Shown: piece after piece, positions 1-6,045 of the stretch
Layout of the letters: each line of letters starts with the position of its first letter
How positions within the stretch are numbered: position 1 is the first letter of the stretch
NCBI GenBank assembly: GCA_003224665.1
Contig: QHZM01000113.1
Span: 1 to 11,114, forward strand
DNA length: 11,114 nt
Origin: Acidobacteriota bacterium
GTDB lineage: Bacteria; Acidobacteriota; Terriglobia; UBA7540
Reading direction: 5' to 3'
The notes under the pieces: model-generated
What the model was told of the DNA's origin: nothing
What the model saw: only the letters and a program-made list of their open reading frames with translations
The model's database searches: none
Position numbers and translations under genes: made by a program

Positions 1-2
1 AC

Positions 3-722
3 CTCCGGCAGAGCACTTCGACCATTCTTCCTACCTCGCCGGACGCGAGCCTGCCCACGGTGAGGATTCAGGAGGACTCGCCTTGGATGCAGTTCTTCCT
101 GCGGGGCATCGGGTCGGTTTACGCCTTTACCGTGACCGTGATGTTCATCCCCTTCCTTGTCTTTTTCATGCTCACCTCGAAGAACCACATTTGGGCGGCG
201 ACGCTGAATCTTTTTCCCGTCGGCCAGCGTCAGCAGGCGGAGGACGTCATCGACGGCATCAGCCGCATGGTGCGCCAGTACGTCCTCGGGAACGTCCTGG
301 TTGGCGTTGTCTCCGCCGTGCCCATCACCCTGGTTTTTGTGGCGATTGACCTTCCCTACTCCCTGATCCTCGGTCCCATGGCGGCCTTCCTGAGCCTGAT
401 CCCCTACGTCGGCCTGGCGCTCGGCCTGCTTCCTCCGGTGCTCGTCGGGGTCGTCGAAGACCAGACGATGGGCAACTTCGTCGCCATCACGGTCATCGTC
501 ATCGTGGTCCACTTCCTGGCGGTCAACGTCCTGACGCCGAAATTCGTGGGTCGCCGCCTGAAGCTCAACGCCCTCTCCGTCACCATCGCCATGATGTTCT
601 GGGGCTGGCTGTGGGGAGGAATCGGGCTGGTGCTGGCGGTGCCCATCACCGCCGCGCTCAAGGCCATCTGCGACAACGTCCGTTCGCTCCGGCCTTACGG
701 CGCGTGGATAGGCGAAGGGTGA
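3..722 (+). CDS. AI-2E family transporter, C-terminal part (5' end outside window)
   Basis: This is an integral inner-membrane protein of the AI-2E/PerM-like transporter family (PF01594), whose members are proposed exporters or permeases of small molecules, some of them Na+/H+ antiporters. The frame is open from base 3 with no stop, so 239 residues are visible and the true start lies left of the window; the GTG at 60 is internal. The visible part has a hydrophobic segment near VTVMFIPFLVFFMLTS, a soluble stretch with the family-typical DVIDGISRMVRQYVLGN, then several membrane helices including AAFLSLIPYVGLALGLLPP. It ends with the family-typical C-terminal region: PKFVGRRLKLNALSVTIA followed by WGGIGLVLAVPITAALKAI. 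It ends at TGA 720-722 and is separated from the export cluster by 167 bp, so it is probably a separate transcription unit. Family assignment is firm; the substrate is unknown. Confidence 0.9.
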   Translation, partial: LRQSTSTILPTSPDASLPTVRIQEDSPWMQFFLRGIGSVYAFTVTVMFIPFLVFFMLTSKNHIWAATLNLFPVGQRQQAEDVIDGISRMVRQYVLGNVLVGVVSAVPITLVFVAIDLPYSLILGPMAAFLSLIPYVGLALGLLPPVLVGVVEDQTMGNFVAITVIVIVVHFLAVNVLTPKFVGRRLKLNALSVTIAMMFWGWLWGGIGLVLAVPITAALKAICDNVRSLRPYGAWIGEG

Positions 723-862
723 TGGCCGTTAATTAAAGGTTTCCCGGTTCCGTCTTTCTCAACAAGGACTGGTAACGTTTTAAGCGCCGTCCGCGTCCTA
801 CTCGGTAGCCCGAAGCGGGATGCCCTGGTCGCCTGGGGGGCTCCGGTCTCTTCCTGCAGTCC

Positions 863-882
863 CCGACGGTCGGACTGAGGAG
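863..882 (+). promoter_or_regulatory. Shine-Dalgarno site for adaptor 1, preceded by a short palindrome
   Basis: GAGGAG at 877-882 lies 7 nt before the TTG at 890 and is the reason for choosing that rare start codon. Directly upstream is a perfect odd-centred palindrome, CCGAC-G-GTCGG at 863-873. It could be a small operator or a leader structure, but a dyad this short can occur by chance in GC-rich DNA. I found no convincing -35/-10 pair in the 723-889 gap. The gap also holds a TTAATTAA palindrome (729-736) and a small CCCG-AAG-CGGG dyad (809-819). Confidence 0.5.
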
Positions 883-889
883 CGGCAAG

Positions 890-2242
890 TTGGCTGACGT
901 GGCGAAATCTATCCTTCACCGGGTGGAGACGGAGATTCCTCACGCTCCTGCTGGTACTCGGCCGCCGTTCGAGGTGCCCCCTGTTCCACCGAGAGAGCCT
1001 CCCCGGACGCGCGGTCGTCTCCGCGTGGCGCTTTTGGCTGGATTGGCGGCCCTCACGCTTGCGGTTTGGGTCACGGTGTCAAGACGCGCAAGCCGTCCGG
1101 AAGTCCCCGTCGGCGAAGTCATACGCACCGTAACCGTTGAGCGTGGCGAATTCGTCTACACCCTCCGGCTGAGCGGGACGACCGAAGCGGTGCAGTCTCG
1201 GGCCGTGCTGGCGCCGATGCTGGCCGGGTCTCAACTCGGTTCGCTCGTGATTACCAAGCTGGTGCCTGCCGGGGGAAAGGTGAAGCCGGGCGACCTTCTT
1301 GTAGAATTCGACCGCCAGAGCCAGATCAAGAATTTCCTGGACAAGCAGGCCGAATTCCGCGACCTGGTGGACCAGATTGCGAGAAAGCAGGCTGAGGGGG
1401 ACGCGGCCCGCGCCAAGGACGAAACGGAACTGAAGCAGGCCGAAAATGCGCTTAAAAAAGCAGAACTCGAAGTCCAAAAGAACGAGGTGATTTCCAGTAT
1501 CGATGCGGAAAAAAATCTGGAGGCCCTTGAACAAGCCAAAGCGAATTTGAAGCAACTCCAGGAGACCTTCGACCTGAAACGCAGCGCGGCGAAGGCCGAC
1601 TTCCGAATTCTGGAGATCCAGCGCGACCGCGCCCGCGAGGCGATGCTCCACGCCCAGCACAACGAGGAGCTGATGTCGATCCACTCGCCGATGGCCGGTG
1701 TCGTGGTCTTGAACACTATCTGGAAGCAGGGGAAATGGGGCGAAGTTCAGGAAGGCGACGAGGTCCGCCCCGGAGTGCCCTTTATGCAGGTCGTCAATCC
1801 TTCGGCGATGCAGGTGCGGGTCAGCGTCAACCAGGCGGACTTCCTCGGCTTGGGCGTCGGGCAGTCGGCGGAAGTTCGCCTCGATGCTTACCCCGAGATG
1901 GTATTTCCCGCCAAACTCGAGCAGTTGGCCCCCATTGGAAACAACGGCCAGTTCTCAGACAAAGTCCGCACCTTTTCTGCTCTTTTCTCCATCCAGGGGA
2001 GCGATCCAAGACTCATGCCGGACCTCTCGGCAGCCGTGGATGTGGAAATTGAGCGTCGGGCAAACGTCCTGTTGGTGCCGCGCGAGACCGTGATCACGGA
2101 AAACGGCCGGGACTACATCCGGGTGAAGCGGGGACTGGGGTTTGAGAAGCGCCTCGTCACGATAGGGCGGAGGGACGATTTAAAGTCCGTGGTCGAGTCT
2201 GGACTTCAGGCTGGAGAAGTTATTCAGCGCAACGCCGGATAG
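890..2242 (+). CDS. HlyD/MacA-type periplasmic adaptor subunit 1
   Basis: This is a membrane-fusion protein of the HlyD/MacA group, expected to bridge an inner-membrane permease to a TolC-type channel across the periplasm. It has 450 residues. The TTG start is supported by GAGGAG 7 nt upstream. Order of parts: a proline-rich cytoplasmic N-terminus (about 18-38); one membrane anchor (about 45-63); the first lipoyl/barrel-sandwich half (about 105-140, with KVKPGDLLVEFD); a long charged coiled-coil hairpin (about 143-262); the second lipoyl half (HSPMAGVVV, from about 265); a beta-barrel domain (about 306-386, with VGQSAEVRLDAYP); and a membrane-proximal domain to the C-terminus. The hairpin is full length, so this paralogue is the local reference for judging adaptor 2. 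It is anchored by a transmembrane helix and has no cleavable signal peptide. A terminator-like hairpin follows the stop. The export substrate is unknown. Confidence 0.9.
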   Translation: MADVAKSILHRVETEIPHAPAGTRPPFEVPPVPPREPPRTRGRLRVALLAGLAALTLAVWVTVSRRASRPEVPVGEVIRTVTVERGEFVYTLRLSGTTEAVQSRAVLAPMLAGSQLGSLVITKLVPAGGKVKPGDLLVEFDRQSQIKNFLDKQAEFRDLVDQIARKQAEGDAARAKDETELKQAENALKKAELEVQKNEVISSIDAEKNLEALEQAKANLKQLQETFDLKRSAAKADFRILEIQRDRAREAMLHAQHNEELMSIHSPMAGVVVLNTIWKQGKWGEVQEGDEVRPGVPFMQVVNPSAMQVRVSVNQADFLGLGVGQSAEVRLDAYPEMVFPAKLEQLAPIGNNGQFSDKVRTFSALFSIQGSDPRLMPDLSAAVDVEIERRANVLLVPRETVITENGRDYIRVKRGLGFEKRLVTIGRRDDLKSVVESGLQAGEVIQRNAG

Positions 2243-2264
2243 GCGCGAATTGAGTTTTGGCAGC

Positions 2265-2304
2265 GCCTGGGGCGCGACAGGGTGGCGCTCCCAGGCTCCA
2301 TTTT
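2265..2304 (+). terminator. Terminator- or attenuator-like hairpin between adaptors 1 and 2
   Basis: GCCTGGG (2265-2271) pairs with CCCAGGC (2290-2296). The helix can extend inward, past a single bulged T, through GCGC (2272-2275) with GCGC (2285-2288), leaving a 9-nt loop. A TTTT run follows at 2301-2304, four bases after the stem. The GC-rich stem plus T-run fits an intrinsic terminator, but the T-run is short and offset, so partial attenuation is as likely as full termination. The hairpin also covers the GTG at 2282, which argues against that codon as the start of the next gene. Confidence 0.4.
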
Positions 2305-2329
2305 ACCGACCTTCGGTCAGGGTTCGACC

Positions 2330-2863
2330 GTGTTCGAAGAGCTCAAACTTGTTTGGATGCGGCGGCGATGGCTGGTCATCGCAGTCCTCGTCGCCGTCAT
2401 CGGGAGCGTCAGCCTTGCCGCCGTCAGGCTGGCGGACCCGGCCCTCCGAATTCCCACCGCAGAAGTAAAGCGCGGGGAATTTGTGGAGTATGTCCAGCTC
2501 CGAGGAGAGCTGAAGGCGCTCAAATCGGTGACCCTCTCGGCCCCCTTCAATGCGGGCGATCTTCAAATCATCGAGATTGTGCGGAACGGCGCAATGGTCA
2601 AGAAGGGTGATGTTGTCGTGCAGTTCGACACCACCAAAATTGACCAGGACCTCGCGCAGAACCGCTCTGCCATGAAAGCCGCGGAGGCTGAAATCGAACA
2701 AGCCCGCGCCCAAGCTCGCCTCAAGGAAGAGCAGGACCTCACCGACCTGATGAAGGCTCGGTACGATTTAGAGGAAGCCAGGCTCGACGCTAGCAAGCAG
2801 GAGATTCTTTCCATGATCGAGGGTGAGGAGGCCGCCAGGCCGAGCGGAGCAAGACCGCCTTGA
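2330..2863 (+). CDS. Adaptor 2, N-terminal fragment (HlyD family, disrupted gene)
   Basis: This is the first half of a second HlyD-type periplasmic adaptor, 177 residues from the GTG at 2330. That start is preferred over the in-frame GTG at 2282: it has AGGG (2319-2322) 7 nt upstream and gives a typical N-terminus with a short cytoplasmic segment (FEELKLVWMRRRW) before a membrane anchor at about 13-32. Next come the first lipoyl half (MVKKGDVVVQFDTTKIDQD) and the outgoing helix of the coiled coil, which ends in SKQEILSMIEGEEA. At the equivalent point adaptors 1 and 3 continue for about 55 more residues of hairpin. Here the frame instead runs into an unrelated tail (ARPSGARPP) and stops at TGA 2861-2863. 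The rest of the adaptor lies in the next frame. It is most likely half of a pseudogene or of a misassembled gene; a two-polypeptide adaptor is a less likely alternative. Confidence 0.75.
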   Translation: MFEELKLVWMRRRWLVIAVLVAVIGSVSLAAVRLADPALRIPTAEVKRGEFVEYVQLRGELKALKSVTLSAPFNAGDLQIIEIVRNGAMVKKGDVVVQFDTTKIDQDLAQNRSAMKAAEAEIEQARAQARLKEEQDLTDLMKARYDLEEARLDASKQEILSMIEGEEAARPSGARPP

Positions 2864-3459
2864 CGCTAAGGGCGCCGATCGATGGGATGGTCACTCTCCT
2901 GCGCAATTGGCGCTCCGGCGGCCCTTTTGGCAATGCGGCCGAGTTCAAGCAAGGCGACCGCGCCTGGCCGGGTGCCCCCATTGCAGAACTGCCCGACCTT
3001 TCCTCTCTTCGAGTGACCGTCCGGTTGGACGAGATTGACCGCGGCCGGCTTAGGCCAGCCCAGGCCGTGATCGTGCGGGTGGACGCCGTGCCTGACCAGG
3101 AGCTGGCGGGGCGGGTGGCGCAGATCAGCGCCCTTGCGACGACGGACTTTTCCTCCGGGTGGCCTTTCCCCAGGAACTTTGACCTCGAGGTGCAAATCGA
3201 TCGGGCCGATTCCCGGCTCCGTCCCGGCATGAGCGCGACGGCGCGCGTCGCCGTGGACCGTTTACCGGACTCCCTGCTGATTCCCGCCGAAGCGTCCTTC
3301 CCGAAATTCGGCAGGACGGTGGCTTATGTGCAGCGGGGCTCAAAATTCGAAGAGCGGGTTATCAAGGTGGGACGGCGCAGCGAAGGTCAACTCCTGGTGG
3401 CAAGTGGCCTGAGTCCAGGCGAACGAGTGGCATTGAAGGACCCGACCGTCAAGCAGTAG
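2860..3459 (+). CDS. Adaptor 2, C-terminal fragment (HlyD family, disrupted gene)
   Basis: This is the second half of the adaptor begun at 2330, in a different reading frame. The nominal TTG start overlaps the upstream stop as TTGA and has GGAG at 2846-2849, so coupled translation is conceivable. However, the same frame already reads adaptor-like sequence upstream of the TTG, from 2827 (RQAERSKTALTL, the end of the returning helix), which shows the fragment was once part of a longer frame. It contains the second lipoyl half (LRAPIDGMV), a beta-barrel region with LRPAQAVIVRVDAVPDQ and LRPGMSATARVAVDR, and a membrane-proximal domain ending in SPGERVALKDPTVKQ. On its own it has no signal peptide or membrane anchor and so would stay in the cytoplasm. 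Compared with adaptors 1 and 3, about 40 residues of the hairpin are missing between the two fragments. Confidence 0.7.
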   Translation: MTLRAPIDGMVTLLRNWRSGGPFGNAAEFKQGDRAWPGAPIAELPDLSSLRVTVRLDEIDRGRLRPAQAVIVRVDAVPDQELAGRVAQISALATTDFSSGWPFPRNFDLEVQIDRADSRLRPGMSATARVAVDRLPDSLLIPAEASFPKFGRTVAYVQRGSKFEERVIKVGRRSEGQLLVASGLSPGERVALKDPTVKQ

Positions 3460-3478
3460 ACGGAAGACAGATGACGGG

Positions 3479-4846
3479 ATGAGGAAGACAAGAGTTCAAC
3501 CTCGTCCAATAGCCGAAAACCCGGAATCGAAAATGAGAAGAAGCGGGAAATTCGGCCTGAGGCTGGCTTTTGCAGCGCTGGTGCTCGCGGGCTCGAGCGC
3601 GCGCCCGGGGCTCGCACAACTCGGCGAGGCCGCGGAGGCCATCCCCACCGCCCGCGTAAAGCGCGGGCAGCTCGACCTCAAGGTCTACACGACGGGTGAA
3701 ATGCGTGCCACTCGCGCCGTGATGCTGGTGGCCCCTCCAGTGGGCGGAGGCACGCTGAAAATCATTCGCTTGCTCAAGACCGGCACCGGGGTGAAGGCCG
3801 GCGACCTGGTGGTCGAGTTCGACCCGTCCGAGCAACAGTACAACCTGGAACAAAACCGTTCGGAGCTGCTTCAGGCCGAGCAGGAGATCACCAAAGCTAA
3901 AGCTGACGCCGCGGTCCAGACCGCGCAGGATAAAGTGGCGTTGCTCAAGGCGAAATTCGAGGGGCGCCAGGCGGAGCTCGAGGTGAGCAAGAACGAGCTG
4001 GTCAGCGCCATTGACGCGAAAAAGAACCTGCTCAGGCTTGAGGAAGCCCGGCGCGCGCTCGCCCAGCTCGAACAGGATATCAAGTCGCACGCTGCTTCGA
4101 ACCGGGCAACGCTGGCCGTGGCCGAAGAGAAGCGCCACAAGGCGCGCCTCGCCATGCAGCAGGCGCGGCAAAACATCGAGAACATGCGCGTCCGCTCGCC
4201 CCTCAAGGGCCTGGTGGAGGTCAAGCCGAATCAGGACGCCGCCGGCGGCATTTTCTTCACCGGCATGTCCCTGCCCGATTATCGCGAGGGTGACCAGGTC
4301 AGCCCCGGCAGCTTCGTCGCCCAGGTGCTGGACACGGCGGAGATGGAAATTCAGGCCAAGGTGAACGAGAGTGACCGCGCCGCCCTGAGGCCTGGCCAGT
4401 CCGTCGAGGTGCGCGTCGATGCGCTGCCCGGGCAAACTCTCAGCGGCAAGGTGAAAACGCTGGCCGGCATGGCGTCGAGCGAACTTTGGGGCGGCGACAC
4501 GATGCGCAAGTTCGACATCTCCTTTCAGCTCGAGCGCCCCGACCCCCGGCTGCGCCCCGGGTTCACCACGCATCTCATCATCAACGGCGATCAAGTCAAG
4601 AACGTCCTCTACCTCCCTCGCCAGGCGCTGTTCGAGAAGAACGGTAAACCTATCGTCTATGTCAGGAACGGCGACAATTTTGAGGAGCATGAGGTCAAAG
4701 TCAAAGAGATTACTGAAAGTTCCGTGGCCATCGCCGGCCTGAAGGAAGGCACGGAAGTGGCGCTCGTGAATCCCGAAAAGCGCGGCAAAGGCCCGCCAAA
4801 GCCCGCCGGCCCGCTCGTTCCGGCCGCCGCCGGAGGCTCCCGATGA
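3479..4846 (+). CDS. HlyD/MacA-type periplasmic adaptor subunit 3 with signal peptide
   Basis: This is a third periplasmic adaptor, 455 residues from the ATG at 3479. The in-frame ATG at 3533 (residue 19) is a strong alternative because it gives a compact signal peptide, MRRSGKFGLR followed by LAFAALVLAG, with likely cleavage after GLA (residue 46); GGAA lies 6 nt before it. Neither start has a strong Shine-Dalgarno site. Domains: first lipoyl half (about 80-115, VKAGDLVVEFDPSEQ); a full-length coiled-coil hairpin (about 118-236); second lipoyl half (RSPLKGLVEV, about 239-286); beta-barrel (about 288-370, with LRPGQSVEVRVDALPGQ); membrane-proximal domain (about 376-432); and a Pro/Gly/Ala-rich tail. 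Unlike adaptors 1 and 2 it is exported by a signal peptide rather than held by an anchor helix. Its stop overlaps the permease start as ATGA, which points to translational coupling and to this adaptor as the permease's direct partner. Confidence 0.9.
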   Translation: MRKTRVQPRPIAENPESKMRRSGKFGLRLAFAALVLAGSSARPGLAQLGEAAEAIPTARVKRGQLDLKVYTTGEMRATRAVMLVAPPVGGGTLKIIRLLKTGTGVKAGDLVVEFDPSEQQYNLEQNRSELLQAEQEITKAKADAAVQTAQDKVALLKAKFEGRQAELEVSKNELVSAIDAKKNLLRLEEARRALAQLEQDIKSHAASNRATLAVAEEKRHKARLAMQQARQNIENMRVRSPLKGLVEVKPNQDAAGGIFFTGMSLPDYREGDQVSPGSFVAQVLDTAEMEIQAKVNESDRAALRPGQSVEVRVDALPGQTLSGKVKTLAGMASSELWGGDTMRKFDISFQLERPDPRLRPGFTTHLIINGDQVKNVLYLPRQALFEKNGKPIVYVRNGDNFEEHEVKVKEITESSVAIAGLKEGTEVALVNPEKRGKGPPKPAGPLVPAAAGGSR

Positions 4847-6024
4847 CGACGCGAGTCCAGGCCGCCGGACTCGCGCCACCGGCCCGCCGCTGGAGTTACA
4901 GTCAATTCCTGCCCGACTTTCGCCTGGGCCTCGAAAACCTGCTGCTCCACAAGCTCCGGTCCCTGCTCACCATGCTGGGGATGATTTTCGGCGTCGCGGC
5001 TGTGGTCTCCATGCTTTCGATCGGCGCCGGGGCGCAGCAAAAGGTGATGGCGTTCATCGAACAACTGGGCGTGCGGAACCTGATCGTAGAAGCTAAGGAA
5101 ACCCTCGAATGGCAAGCGCACCAGAAGATTCGCAAGCTCTCGCCCGGGCTGACCTTTCAGGACTATCGCGTGATCCGCACAAATGTCAGCGGCGCCGTGG
5201 CCTCGACGCCGAGAAAACGCTTCCCGCCCACAAAACTCATCCCCAAACCTCAGCAGGATATGCCGGTCGTTTACGGCGTGAACCCTGAATACCAGCAGAT
5301 TGCCGGGCTCCGAATCGTCGAGGGACGGTTCTTCGATGCGGACGAGAATACCAGGGCCGCGCCGGTCTGCGTGCTGGGCGAGGGCGCGAGGGCCAGCCTG
5401 TTCGGACCCGAAGCCGTGGGCAAGTATTTGAAAGTCAATCAGCAATGGTTCCACGTGATTGGCGTTGTCGGGCCGCAGATGAGTTCCCCAACCGAGATCG
5501 CGGGAATCCCCGTCCAGGACCTCAATAGTCTCATCTACGTTCCCCTGTACGCCGCCATCTACCGCCTGGAAGACACCTACAGCGATACGCGGGACGAGAT
5601 TGACGGCATCTACCTTCGCCTCGAACCCTCCACCGACAGCGTTTACGCGGCCGACGTCGTGCGCGGGATCTTGAATACCTCGCACCGCAACGCGGGCGAC
5701 TTCAGCGTGATCGTGCCCGCTGAATTGCTGGCCGAGCAAAGACGCACCGAGCGCCTTTTCAGCACGGTGATGGTCGCCATCGCCTCCATCTCTCTTCTGG
5801 TGGGCGGCATCGGGATTATGAACATCATGGGAGCGATGGGGCTCCTCTTCGGGTTCGGAATGTCGAGACTCATCGCGTGGCTCGCGGGTTGGTCCACCAT
5901 CGTCACTCTCAGCTCGGTCCTGTTGGCCTTCCTGGTCTCCGTCTCGGTTGGGTTGGTCTTTGGCATCTACCCGGCGGTCAAAGCAGCGCGCCTCGACCCC
6001 GTGGAGGCTATCCGGTACGAATAG
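4843..6024 (+). CDS. MacB/FtsX-type ABC transporter permease lacking a conserved loop
   Basis: This is an inner-membrane permease of the MacB/FtsX type VII ABC exporter group, 393 residues, with no ATPase domain. The N-terminal region (FRLGLENLLLHKLRSLLTM) leads into TM1 (about 41-61). A periplasmic MacB core domain follows (about 65-290, with GLRIVEGRFFDADE and LFGPEAVGKYLKV), then TM2 (about 305-329) ending in GGIGIMNIM. Intact relatives next carry a cytoplasmic loop of the form ERTREIGIRxAxGA and the following amphipathic segment. Here the chain passes directly to GAMGLLFGFGMSRLIAW, so about 39 residues are absent in frame. The end is normal: the last TM and the family-typical YPAVKAARLDPVEAIRYE. 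The deletion fuses TM2 to TM3 without a turn and removes the region that faces the ATPase, so coupling to ATP hydrolysis is probably lost unless the gap is an assembly artefact. Confidence 0.88.
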   Translation: MTTRVQAAGLAPPARRWSYSQFLPDFRLGLENLLLHKLRSLLTMLGMIFGVAAVVSMLSIGAGAQQKVMAFIEQLGVRNLIVEAKETLEWQAHQKIRKLSPGLTFQDYRVIRTNVSGAVASTPRKRFPPTKLIPKPQQDMPVVYGVNPEYQQIAGLRIVEGRFFDADENTRAAPVCVLGEGARASLFGPEAVGKYLKVNQQWFHVIGVVGPQMSSPTEIAGIPVQDLNSLIYVPLYAAIYRLEDTYSDTRDEIDGIYLRLEPSTDSVYAADVVRGILNTSHRNAGDFSVIVPAELLAEQRRTERLFSTVMVAIASISLLVGGIGIMNIMGAMGLLFGFGMSRLIAWLAGWSTIVTLSSVLLAFLVSVSVGLVFGIYPAVKAARLDPVEAIRYE

Positions 6025-6029
6025 CGCAC

Positions 6030-6042
6030 GGTCCTTCGGACC
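6030..6042 (+). repeat. Short perfect inverted repeat after the permease stop
   Basis: GGTCC-TTC-GGACC forms a five-base-pair stem with a three-base loop, 5 nt after the permease stop and 3 nt before the ATG at 6046. No T-run follows, so it is not a standard terminator. If transcribed it would occupy the region where a ribosome binding site for the ATG at 6046 should be, which argues for a later methyltransferase start. Confidence 0.4.
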
Positions 6043-6045
6043 ACA

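Noticed and set aside
2282..2329. GTG at 2282 as the start of adaptor 2
   Set aside because: The codon lies inside the terminator-like hairpin with AGG directly adjacent to it, so there is no usable spacing. The GTG at 2330 has AGGG at 7 nt and gives a better N-terminus.
2818..2863. Programmed ribosomal frameshift joining the two halves of adaptor 2
   Set aside because: No A/T-rich slippery heptamer is present, and a shift alone would still leave about 40 residues of the coiled coil missing.
3449..4879. Long minus-strand open frame of 476 codons opposite adaptor 3
   Set aside because: It is the complement of a clear HlyD-type gene in GC-rich DNA. Its translation is low in recognisable motifs and rich in His/Arg/Gly, as expected for a shadow frame.
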